A program made the translations under genes and the position numbers. Positions 47,395-55,189 of a DNA stretch of 64,000 bases are shown here, piece after piece. Under the pieces are notes generated by a model. That model worked only from the letters and a program-made list of their open reading frames with translations. It did no database searches and was not told the origin of the DNA. The stretch lies in contig JADLCX010000058.1 of the NCBI GenBank assembly GCA_020846975.1, positions 1-64,000 on the forward strand, read 5' to 3'. The stretch is from Phycisphaerales bacterium. Lineage in GTDB: Bacteria; Planctomycetota; Phycisphaerae; Phycisphaerales; UBA1924. Positions within the stretch are counted from its first letter, which is position 1. Every line of letters starts with the position of its first letter.

Positions 47395-48903
47395 ATGGTC
47401 CGTCTTGCTTCGATGGTTACCCTTGCCTGTTCCACGATGATCGTGGCTGGCACGGCTTCCGCTGCTGATGTCGCCGTGAGCGCTCAGCCGGTCGCCAAGA
47501 AGAGCGTCGCGAACGCTCCCATGAGCCTGCGTCAGAGGGTCAGCAACTGGAACCTGGGCACCTCGGTGTTCGGTGAAGGCGGCTGCGACTGCATCTGGTT
47601 CAACGGCGACTGGGATCGCTACGACGCACAGGCCTCGCACGAGGGCGGCGCTTTCCCGCAGGGCGTGAAGGCTGCCGACGATTTCTACCTCTGTGAGGGT
47701 TACGTTTACGACCTGGACTACATCTGCGGCTACCTCTGCACCGACTCGCTCGAGCAGCTGACCAAGGCTCGCCTCGAGCTGTACTCGGACTGCAACGGCC
47801 GTCCCGATCGTCTCCTCCACACCTTCAAGGTGTTCGAGAAGACCGAGACGGGCGTCGTCGTCGATGGGTTCCGCCTCGTGAAGTTCACCTTCAACGTGGC
47901 CGACCAGATCGATCCGCTGCTCTCCGACAACGAGAACGCCTGCAACACGAACATCGTGCTCAAGGGCGGAACCTACTGGGTCTCGCTGGTCGGTCTGTCC
48001 GACAACCGCTGCATCACGATGCCCACCATGTGCGACTCGTCCTTCTGGGCGACCGCCAACGGCGGCGTGATCCGCGGCTCCGTCGCCCACAAGATCGAGG
48101 GCGAGGAGACCGGCTACCCGACTCAGTTCGACTACTCGCACGGCTCTTGGGAGCCCCTCGACGAGTGCTGCATCGGCTGCACCGACCTGGCGTTCACGGT
48201 CTGCGCTGACAAGTGCAAGATCCTGATCGACAACGGCGGCAACGATCGCGATGACGCCAACGGCCGTCGCGTTGGTGATCGCTCCGAGCGTTCCACCAGC
48301 CCGACCCGCAACAGCCGTGCGGCCGACGACTTCGTCGTCAACCCCTGCCACGACCTGCGCGTCTGCTACATCGAAGGCTGCATCTACACCAACTGCACCG
48401 GCTTCGAGGGTTGGTTCGACATCTTCGGCAACGACTGCAAGGAGCCTTCCTACGTCCTCGGCACCAGCGCTCTCCAGAGCGGCCGCGCCACCTGCATCGT
48501 CGACCTCGGCTACACCGTCACCATCGACGGCCGCAGCGGTCTGACCGCCTACCGCCTCGAGTTCCATGACCTGGACTTCGTCCTCCCGCGCAACGCGCAC
48601 TACTGGATCTCCGTCAACATCCGCGATACGTTCGCCCAGAACGAGCGCGCCTACTTCTGCTACAACGCTGACTGCCGCCGCAGCTGCCTGATCCGGTTCA
48701 ACCCCGGTCACGCGATCGGCGCCGGTCTCCAGCAGTGGACGAACGTCGGCCGCGACTTCTCGTTCCTCATCGCCGGTGACGATGCGGACGCGGACGGCTC
48801 GGCTTCGACCCCGACCTGCCAGGCCGACTTCAACGGCGACGGCACGGCGACCCTCCAGGACCTCTTCGACTTCCTCAACAGCTGGTTCGCCGGCTGCCCG
48901 TAA
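47395..48903 (+). CDS. Secreted Cys-rich protein with GC-type dockerin tail
   Basis: A 502-residue protein from the ATG at 47395 with AAGGAGG seven bases upstream. A signal peptide ends GTASA. Two related modules are visible: one from about residue 95 (AADDFYLC, YICGYLCTDS, ARLELYSDCNGRPDRLL, GTYWVSLVGLSD) and one from about 310 (AADDFVVNPC, YIEGCIYTNC, WFDIFGNDC, HYWISVNIRDT), both rich in Cys and beta-strand character. The last 28 residues hold DFNGDGTATLQD, a complete EF-hand-type calcium loop, followed by LFDFLNSWFAGCP, the GC-type dockerin of Phycisphaerae. Codon choice is strongly C-ending and even, which suggests high expression. The function is unknown; surface or extracellular location is likely. 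Confidence 0.85.
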   Translation: MVRLASMVTLACSTMIVAGTASAADVAVSAQPVAKKSVANAPMSLRQRVSNWNLGTSVFGEGGCDCIWFNGDWDRYDAQASHEGGAFPQGVKAADDFYLCEGYVYDLDYICGYLCTDSLEQLTKARLELYSDCNGRPDRLLHTFKVFEKTETGVVVDGFRLVKFTFNVADQIDPLLSDNENACNTNIVLKGGTYWVSLVGLSDNRCITMPTMCDSSFWATANGGVIRGSVAHKIEGEETGYPTQFDYSHGSWEPLDECCIGCTDLAFTVCADKCKILIDNGGNDRDDANGRRVGDRSERSTSPTRNSRAADDFVVNPCHDLRVCYIEGCIYTNCTGFEGWFDIFGNDCKEPSYVLGTSALQSGRATCIVDLGYTVTIDGRSGLTAYRLEFHDLDFVLPRNAHYWISVNIRDTFAQNERAYFCYNADCRRSCLIRFNPGHAIGAGLQQWTNVGRDFSFLIAGDDADADGSASTPTCQADFNGDGTATLQDLFDFLNSWFAGCP

Positions 48904-48971
48904 GTTGATCTGAGTCCAGCGCTCGAACGCGGGGCAACCCGCGGATGAGCGATCGGCAAAGGCCGAAACTC

Positions 48972-49009
48972 AACGCCCCGGCTCGCAAGGCCGGGGCGTT
49001 CTTTTTTTT
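48972..49009 (+). terminator. Strong terminator after the dockerin protein gene
   Basis: AACGCCCCGGC (48972-48982) pairs perfectly with GCCGGGGCGTT (48990-49000) around TCGCAAG, followed by a C and eight Ts (49002-49009). It is the clearest rho-independent terminator in the window. Confidence 0.95.
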
Positions 49010-49036
49010 GCGGCCCTCGGACCCTCCCCCGCGCGA

Positions 49037-49543
49037 TCAGTGAGCGTGGCTCCGCGGATTGAACGTCGTGTACTCGGCCATCCGTCCGTCGGCGTGTCTC
49101 ACACGCACGACCCGTTCGGAAGCGTCGATGGCCGTGATCAGCCACCCCGGCGCGACCTCGTCGCCGATCCGTAGCATCCGGTGGCCAACCGCCGCGACCG
49201 CCCCCTGCCTGGATTGCACGATCGCCGTGATCTGGAGGGTCGGTGCGTCCGAGATCTCCTCCGGCTCCGGCGGAGCCGGTTCGGGGTCAGGGTCCGGTAT
49301 GGTCTCGACTCGCGGCGCGGGTTCGCGCATCGGCGAGGCGATGACCTCGGGCAGCGCGTGCGTGCGAAGGTACTCGACCGCCGCCACGGTCCCACCGCGA
49401 CGCCTCGGTGCCGAGCAACTGTTCGGTGCCGCGACGACGGCGAGAATGCCGAGCACGCTCATCACCACGACCGGCTCGATCAACGAGAAGCCGCGCCGGG
49501 ATCTCCCGGCGCGGCCGTGGTGTTGTGCCTTCTGATCGGGCAT
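49037..49543 (-). CDS. Pseudopilin-like protein with GspB/PilP-like C-terminal domain
   Basis: A 168-residue protein. RSRRGFSLIEPVVVMSVLGI has the prepilin peptidase site after Gly18 and Glu at mature position 5, but Pro follows the Glu where Leu is usual. After the helix the protein has a Pro/Glu-rich linker (PDPDPEPAPPEPEE) and a small C-terminal domain LQITAIVQSRQGAVAAVGHR with MLRIGDEVAPGWLITAID, resembling the GspB/PilP-type beta-domain that meets the secretin or GspC. The assignment of that domain is tentative. It is the last gene of the minus-strand run that begins with the sigma factor. Confidence 0.65.
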   Translation of the reverse strand: MPDQKAQHHGRAGRSRRGFSLIEPVVVMSVLGILAVVAAPNSCSAPRRRGGTVAAVEYLRTHALPEVIASPMREPAPRVETIPDPDPEPAPPEPEEISDAPTLQITAIVQSRQGAVAAVGHRMLRIGDEVAPGWLITAIDASERVVRVRHADGRMAEYTTFNPRSHAH

Positions 49544-49615
49544 GACCGTGCATCCTCTGCTTCGGATGCGGACTCCGCCGAGAACGAGGACCGCTCGTTC
49601 TCAATGCGTGGCCCC

Positions 49616-50047
49616 TTACCAGGTGTTCTCGCCGACGCCCGACGTGTTGCTGTTGGACCAGAACTTCCCGTTGGTCGCGTCGTAGTTCCAGCCCGCGTTG
49701 CCAGAGACCGGCGGGCTCGAAGCGCTGTAGGTCGCGGCCGAGATCGTGCCCGACCCGTTGAACGGGTTGGCCGGTATCGTGTCCTGCATCACAGTCCCGG
49801 ACGTCTGCAACTGCGTGAGGGTTGGATACGCCCCCGTGCCCGTGGCCACGAGCTGGTTCGCGTACCAGTTGGCGATCGCCGAGCGAACCGCGCCCAGCGT
49901 GCCCTTGCAGGCCGATTCCTTGGCCTTGCTCGAGTAGTCGAGGTACTTCGGGATCGCCACGCCCGAGAGAATGGCGAGAACGACGATCACCACCACCAGT
50001 TCAATGAGCGTGAAGGCCGACGACTTGCGGAGACTTGCAACTGACAT
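49616..50047 (-). CDS. Type II secretion/pilin-like major pseudopilin (GspG-like)
   Basis: A 143-residue protein from the ATG at 50047. KSSAFTLIELVVVIVVLAIL is a type III (prepilin) signal with Glu5; the residue before the cut is Ala, not Gly. The long N-terminal helix continues into KYLDYSSKAKESACKGTLGA, and the C-terminal half is Ser/Thr/Asn-rich with NPFNGSGTISAATYS and GWNYDATNGKFWSN, matching the calcium-binding C-terminal type of GspG and planctomycete pilin-like proteins. It would assemble into a short periplasmic pseudopilus. Confidence 0.85.
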   Translation of the reverse strand: MSVASLRKSSAFTLIELVVVIVVLAILSGVAIPKYLDYSSKAKESACKGTLGAVRSAIANWYANQLVATGTGAYPTLTQLQTSGTVMQDTIPANPFNGSGTISAATYSASSPPVSGNAGWNYDATNGKFWSNSNTSGVGENTW

Positions 50048-50208
50048 AGGTGCATTTCTTTCAAGCGCGGATTCTGATCTGGAGACTGAGCGATTCCAGG
50101 TACTGCTTCGGTGAAATCTGCTCGAAACATGAGCCTCGGAGGAGAGAACCTGTGAGTGGCGGTGTATCTCAGAACAAGGAGGTGCTATCCGACCAGCCTC
50201 ACCATGTC

Positions 50209-51150
50209 TCACATCGGCATGAAGATCGCCAGGGCCACCACCAGGACCACGCCCGCGATGCCCACGATCAGCAGCGGTTCGATCACGGTTGAAAGACTCT
50301 TGGACAGAACGCTCGACTCGCGCTCGTAGTGCCGCGCAACCACGCCGCACATGCGAGGCACCTCACCGGATTGCTCGCCCGCGGCCAGCATCCGGCGCGT
50401 GAACGGTGTGAGGTACTCGCATCCCCGCAGGCTGTCCGCGAGCAAGCCGCCCGCCTTCACGTGCCGCGCCATCTCCGCCGCGTCGGCTTTCAGTCTGGCT
50501 CGGCCCGACGCCTTGCCGGCAAGTTCGATCACCTCGACCAGGCCCAGCCCCGATGTCAGGCCCAGGCCCAGTACACGCGAGAACCGCGCCAGCGCCATCC
50601 CCCTCAGAATCTGGCCCACGGTCGGAACCCGGTGCGCCGCGCCCTGCTTTCTGCACGCGCCGAGCAGCCGCTCCACCGCCGCGGCGTCCGTCGCCGCGCC
50701 TTCGCCTGCAAACGACACGCCGAGGTAGTACGTTGGCGAGCGGCTGATCATCATCACCCGCTGGATCGTGCCCACGCACTCCAGCGTGCCGTCGATCCCG
50801 CTCATCGGTACCCGAAGCACGACCGTCGTCGCCCGCGGCAGGAAGCACCCGCACTCGATCCCCACCCCGCCCTCGCTGCAATCCACGACCGTGACCGGCA
50901 CGCACCCCGCGCCGTCACCAACAGTGCGCGAAAGCGAGATCGGCACCGCGCTGTCGTCCCTCACCCGCACCGTCGCGGGCAGGCGACAGTTCAATCGCTC
51001 GTGCCGACGCACCACCAGCGGATTTTCTCCGCGAGGAGCCACGGCAGAACCGGAATGCACAGAGTCGATCGGCGTCATGGCCAGCAGTTCCGCTCTTGAT
51101 GAGATGAAGGCGTCGTCCGACTTCATATCGTCGGATCGCCGCCTCGACAT
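50209..51150 (-). CDS. PilZ domain fused to a single GspF/T2SSF domain
   Basis: About 313 residues from the ATG at 51150; a TTG four codons upstream is also in frame. Residues about 43-170 are a PilZ domain with both cyclic di-GMP contacts: RRHER (R-x3-R) near residue 48 and DCSEGGVGI (D-x-S-x2-G) near 90. Residues about 185-313 are one T2SSF unit: RFSRVLGLGLTSGLGLVEVI, AGEQSGEVPRMC and the final membrane helix IEPLLIVGIAGVVLVVALAI. Normal GspF/PilC has two T2SSF units. Here the first is replaced by the receptor domain. It likely sits in the inner membrane as a platform whose activity answers to c-di-GMP. Confidence 0.8.
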   Translation of the reverse strand: MSRRRSDDMKSDDAFISSRAELLAMTPIDSVHSGSAVAPRGENPLVVRRHERLNCRLPATVRVRDDSAVPISLSRTVGDGAGCVPVTVVDCSEGGVGIECGCFLPRATTVVLRVPMSGIDGTLECVGTIQRVMMISRSPTYYLGVSFAGEGAATDAAAVERLLGACRKQGAAHRVPTVGQILRGMALARFSRVLGLGLTSGLGLVEVIELAGKASGRARLKADAAEMARHVKAGGLLADSLRGCEYLTPFTRRMLAAGEQSGEVPRMCGVVARHYERESSVLSKSLSTVIEPLLIVGIAGVVLVVALAIFMPM

Positions 51151-51217
51151 CACCTCGGTCAAGATCGCCCGCGGACCGATAACCCGACGACGATTCAGCC
51201 TCTCGCGGCCGACCGCC

Positions 51218-53395
51218 TCAATCCCTGATCGACGAGAAGTCGGTGTCGAGCTCCGCCGGCAGGCTCGGCTCGCTCAGCAGGTTGCGACGGATCTCCTCCA
51301 CCCTCGACTCGGCCCACCGAAGGCCCTTCGGGTCATCCAGCGCGCCCCGGTCGTACATCTGCACCAGGCAGCCCAGCACGAACCGGTGCATCGTGTCGCC
51401 GTAGTGCTCGCTCGCGAGATACCGCTCGGACTCCCGCAGCGAGCCCATCACACCCTGCACATCCTCATCCGCCCCGCTGAGATGCCGGCCCGCCCTCGTT
51501 ATCGCCAGCAAGCGTTGTGCGTCCGCCGCGGCCCGCATCGCCCGGTGGTTGTTCCGCCACGGATCGTCTCTCTTGAGGATGCGATCCCACGACGGCTGCG
51601 TCTGCTTCAAGATCGCATCGGCACGTTCATAGTCCCCGGTTCGCAGCAGCCAGAACGTCAGCGTGTCCTTCCAGAGCAGCGCTTCGAGACTGTCCTCCCT
51701 GTTGCCGACCTGCGCCGCGCGGATCGCCGAAGCGGCGAGGTAGAACTTCCGCGTCATCGGCTCCTTGCCGGCCTTCCTTGGATCGAACAGGTACGGCCCG
51801 ACGATCGATTCCAGCGCGTTGAGCGCGGGGAACCAGTTCCCGGGAATGTCCGTCTGCCGCCCCTTCGCGACCGCATCGCTCGCGTTCCGTAGATACTCGC
51901 CCGCGCTCGCCCTCGCCTTGCTCTCCGCCGCCGCCCACGCCGACGCGTACGCCCATGTCCACATCGTCGCCGCCGCGCCCGCGATGACCGCCGCGCACGC
52001 CAACGCCGTCATCGCCACCAGCCGCGGCTGCCGCCGGCTCATCAGCCTCAGCCGCCGCGCCGGCCCGGGCCGCTGCCACCCGATCGGTCGCTGCTCCAGC
52101 CACCGATCGAGGTCCTCGGCCAGCGCATCGGCGCTCCGATACCGGTCCACCGCCGCGGGGGCCATCGCCCGTCGGCAGATCGATTCCAGTGAACGGTCCA
52201 CGCCCGCCGCGATCGATTGATCCAGCCTCGGCGCTGCCGCGCGTCCCGCCGCTCGATCGTGCGTGTCCGCGATCTCCGCCACCGTCGAACCGTTCGGCAG
52301 CCTCCCCGTCAGCATCGTGAAGAGAATGCCGCCCAGCGCGTACACATCCACCGCCGCCGACCACGCTCCGTCCTCCCGGCGATACTGCTCCGGCGCGATG
52401 AACGCGATGTTGCCCAGCGGCACGCCCTCGCGATCCGCCAGCCCATCGTCAGGCCCCGCAAGCTCGGCCACGCCGAAGTCCGTGACCTTCGGCTCGATCC
52501 GCGAGCCGCTCGCCGGCCCCGCCATGAGGACGTTGCCCGGCTTGAGGTCCCGGTGCACCAGCCCCGCCGCGTGCGCCGCGTGCACGCCCCTCGCCAGTTG
52601 CCGCACCACGTCCGCCGCGTCGCGCGCCGTGATCTTCCCCCGCGCGAGTGTCCACGAGTCCAGGTCGCCGCCCGCGATGTACTCGTAGATGATGTACTCG
52701 CACTCGTCGGTCCACCCGCGATCCAGCACCCTGACCACGTTCTCGTGAGCGATGCGCCGCGCCTTGGTCGCCTCGTCCATCCGCCGCCACCGATCCCCCT
52801 CGCTCGTCGGACGCGATTCCAGCGTCTTGACCGCCACCACCGCCTCGTTGCCGGAATCCGACATCGCCCGATCGACCGCCAGGTAGACCGAGCCCTGCGC
52901 TCCGCGTCCCAGCAACCTTCGGAGTTCGTACCGGCTCACCCCATCGCGGAGCAGCGGCCCGAAACCGCAGGGCAGCGCGCGCTCGACTCGCTCGTCACGG
53001 CACACCCGCCCCGCCTCGATCGTGCTCATCAATCCGCCGCTCAGCGCGGCCGAGTTGCGGATCGATCGCGAAAACGCCGGATACCGCTCGACCAGCCGCG
53101 ATACCGCCTCGTCCCCGCCCGAAGACCGCAGCGTCCACGACCGCAGCGTGAACTCGATCGCCGCATCCAGCGAGACCGGCATCTCCCCGAGATTCGGCAC
53201 GGCCTCGAGGTATCGTTCGAGCTCGACCTCGCGCCCGGTCGCCAACAGGGCCCGACCGTCAACCTCGATCAACTCCGCCATCGACGCATCGCTCGTCACG
53301 CCGCGCCCGCGCACGTACCCCGCGAAGCTGTCGAGCACGCACCGCCCGCAGATCCTCTCGAACTCATCGAGCAGTTCTTCATCGTGCGTTCGCAT
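51218..53395 (-). CDS. Membrane Ser/Thr protein kinase
   Basis: A 725-residue protein from the ATG at 53395, which overlaps the stop of the sigma factor gene (TGATG). An N-terminal helical region (about 1-150) precedes a Hanks-type kinase domain (about 155-430): LGRGAQGSVYLAVD (P-loop), AVKTLE (Lys), GLVHRDLKPGNVL (catalytic loop) and VTDFGVAELAG (DFG). A membrane helix (about 455-480, LVAMTALACAAVIAGAA) is followed by a ~220-residue extracytoplasmic helical domain. Planctomycetes have many such kinases linked to ECF sigma factors. The coupling indicates joint function with the sigma factor. Confidence 0.93.
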   Translation of the reverse strand: MRTHDEELLDEFERICGRCVLDSFAGYVRGRGVTSDASMAELIEVDGRALLATGREVELERYLEAVPNLGEMPVSLDAAIEFTLRSWTLRSSGGDEAVSRLVERYPAFSRSIRNSAALSGGLMSTIEAGRVCRDERVERALPCGFGPLLRDGVSRYELRRLLGRGAQGSVYLAVDRAMSDSGNEAVVAVKTLESRPTSEGDRWRRMDEATKARRIAHENVVRVLDRGWTDECEYIIYEYIAGGDLDSWTLARGKITARDAADVVRQLARGVHAAHAAGLVHRDLKPGNVLMAGPASGSRIEPKVTDFGVAELAGPDDGLADREGVPLGNIAFIAPEQYRREDGAWSAAVDVYALGGILFTMLTGRLPNGSTVAEIADTHDRAAGRAAAPRLDQSIAAGVDRSLESICRRAMAPAAVDRYRSADALAEDLDRWLEQRPIGWQRPGPARRLRLMSRRQPRLVAMTALACAAVIAGAAATMWTWAYASAWAAAESKARASAGEYLRNASDAVAKGRQTDIPGNWFPALNALESIVGPYLFDPRKAGKEPMTRKFYLAASAIRAAQVGNREDSLEALLWKDTLTFWLLRTGDYERADAILKQTQPSWDRILKRDDPWRNNHRAMRAAADAQRLLAITRAGRHLSGADEDVQGVMGSLRESERYLASEHYGDTMHRFVLGCLVQMYDRGALDDPKGLRWAESRVEEIRRNLLSEPSLPAELDTDFSSIRD

Positions 53396-54078
53396 CACCC
53401 GTTCTCCCTCAGCCACTCGCTGCGAAGGTGCGTCCGGATCGTCTTCCACCTCTGCCGCGCCGCCTCCGGCGTCGTGTTCAGCAGCGACGCGATCTGCGCG
53501 AACGGCAGGTCATTGAGCCACATCGCCAGCAGCTCGCGGTCCGTGTCGCTCTTGAGCGACCGAAACGCGTTGTCGATCTCCAACTCCGCGCTTTCCTCGC
53601 CCGCCCGCTCGCTCTCCTCGATCCGGCGAAGCGCCGAACGCGCGAACTGTGAATCTTCCCCCTCGATCTCGCGCAGACGCGTGTACACCCGCGCCTTGTC
53701 CACCAGCGCGGCATCCACCATCTTGAACACCAACCCCCACAGCTGCGGCGCGTCTCCAGCCCGCACCTGGCCGTTCAGCACGTACCGGTCCAGCCGACGG
53801 CTCACCGTGGACAGGATCTCCTGCGAGTCAAACAGCCGCCGCATCCCCCGACCCAGTTTCCCGCGCACGCGCCGCCGGATCACTTCCCCGAACTCCGACA
53901 CGAACCTCGACGCAGCCTCACGGTCGCCCCCCCGCATTCGCGCCAGCAACTCCGCCGCATCCGCCGGCGCTCGCTCGCTCGGCCCTCCCGCCGTGGCCGG
54001 CTCTTCGTCATCGACCACACCCGTACCGGTGGCTCCTCCCACCAGATCGACCGGCTTTGTGGCGATGTGAGCATCCAT
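53395..54078 (-). CDS. ECF-type RNA polymerase sigma factor
   Basis: A 227-residue protein from the ATG at 54078. A Pro/Gly-rich N-terminus (about 1-40) precedes sigma-2 (ELLARMRGGDREAASRFVSE through RLDRYVLNG) and sigma-4 (LKSDTDRELLAMWLNDLPFA with IASLLNTTPEAARQRWKTIR, a helix-turn-helix). The divergence from classic ECFs, with a longer inter-domain stretch, is typical of planctomycete ECFs tied to Ser/Thr kinases. The kinase gene starts at its stop. It heads a five-gene same-strand run that ends with the pseudopilins, so it may control that run. Confidence 0.88.
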   Translation of the reverse strand: MDAHIATKPVDLVGGATGTGVVDDEEPATAGGPSERAPADAAELLARMRGGDREAASRFVSEFGEVIRRRVRGKLGRGMRRLFDSQEILSTVSRRLDRYVLNGQVRAGDAPQLWGLVFKMVDAALVDKARVYTRLREIEGEDSQFARSALRRIEESERAGEESAELEIDNAFRSLKSDTDRELLAMWLNDLPFAQIASLLNTTPEAARQRWKTIRTHLRSEWLRENG

Positions 54079-54205
54079 GACCAATCTCACTTTTTTTTCG
54101 ATTCCAACTCACAGATAAGCCCGGCAAGCGACTTCCTCTTGGTCATCGCCGCCCGCGTGGTGCCTCACGCGATGACCCAGAAAACCCGTCGTCCGGAGTT
54201 GTAAC

Positions 54206-54688
54206 GTGCAGAATCCAAACGCAGTCCAGCATGGTACCACGACGTGGCCTCTTCGTGCCAGTCGTTTTCTCCTTCTTCTCGGTGTTTTCGTCGCCGTTCC
54301 CGCAGCCGGTCCCCTACCCAATCAGGCTGCGAACGCATCCTTGCCCTCACACAACACCGCTCCCGCCGCTGCCGCGACCTTCGCGCGCCACGCGCCAACG
54401 GGCAAGTGGGATGAGGACTTCGAGCTTCTCATGCAGCGCTTGTACAAGTGGTGGAACTGCGCCATCCCACAGCCCGGCGAGACCGTCGAGGAGCAGATGG
54501 AGCGCATGGAAATCTGCTACCGCCAGCACGGCATCCCCGCGCCCATGACCGAGCAGGAGCGCAAGGACCTCGAACAGGACATCGACGACATCATCGGACA
54601 CACCGGCGAGGCCCCCGCCTCCGTCGGTCAGACCGAACTCTTCGAGTTCCGCGAAACCATGTTCGAGATCCTTCTCAAACTCGGCTGA
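54206..54688 (+). CDS. Hypothetical secreted protein
   Basis: A 160-residue protein. ASRFLLLLGVFVAVPAAGPL is a signal-peptide core. The mature part has a helical middle, DEDFELLMQRLYKWWNCAIPQ and EEQMERMEICYRQHGI, with two Cys, then an acidic helix KDLEQDIDDIIGHTG. I do not recognise it. It is divergent from the sigma factor and the first of three genes 16-26 bases apart, followed by an XRE-type regulator and a membrane protein. Confidence 0.6.
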   Translation: MQNPNAVQHGTTTWPLRASRFLLLLGVFVAVPAAGPLPNQAANASLPSHNTAPAAAATFARHAPTGKWDEDFELLMQRLYKWWNCAIPQPGETVEEQMERMEICYRQHGIPAPMTEQERKDLEQDIDDIIGHTGEAPASVGQTELFEFRETMFEILLKLG

Positions 54689-54704
54689 TCCACGGAGGGA
54701 AGAT

Positions 54705-55163
54705 ATGCCCGCGGTCGCTTCGTCTGCCTCGCCCATCGTCTCCACGCCAACGCACCAGGCTCCAAACCTCGCGCTCGCGCGCTCCGCGGCCGCCTCGCCG
54801 CTTCCCCGCGCCCACGGCCGCGCCGACCCGCTGCCCGCGTCGCGCTGGTCCACGGCCTCGCTCAACGACCGCGTCCGCGCCCTCTGCGCCGGCAAGACCC
54901 CGCAGATGCTCGCCCGCCTCACCGGCGCGAACGCCGACGCCGTCCGCCGATACCTCCGCGGCACGGGCATCCCGCCCGCATTCCTCGTCCGCCTTGCCCG
55001 GTCCATGGGCGTCTCGATGAACTGGCTCCTCAGCGGCCGCGGCCCCATCCGTCGCGCCGAGGTCGTCTCGCTCGCCCTCGAACGCGCCAGCACCGCCGAC
55101 CTCTTCTCCGAACTCTCGCGCCGGCTCTCCGCCTCCGACGCCGTGCGTGCCGCATCCGCCTGA
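54705..55163 (+). CDS. XRE-like DNA-binding regulator
   Basis: A 152-residue protein. The first ~50 residues are Ala/Ser/Pro-rich. LNDRVRALCAGKTPQMLARL, TGANADAVRRYLRGTGI and PPAFLVRLARSMGVSMNWLL form a five-helix Cro/C1-like helix-turn-helix domain (about 53-112), the last segment with the SMNWLLSG(R)G ending seen in lambda-type repressors. A helical tail follows. It probably regulates its own cluster; the target is unknown. Confidence 0.72.
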   Translation: MPAVASSASPIVSTPTHQAPNLALARSAAASPLPRAHGRADPLPASRWSTASLNDRVRALCAGKTPQMLARLTGANADAVRRYLRGTGIPPAFLVRLARSMGVSMNWLLSGRGPIRRAEVVSLALERASTADLFSELSRRLSASDAVRAASA

Positions 55164-55189
55164 TTCGCCCGCCGCGACTACGCTCCGAC

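Noticed and set aside
54092-54099. Run of eight Ts as a plus-strand terminator
   Set aside because: No stem precedes it and no plus-strand gene ends there; it lies just upstream of the sigma factor start.
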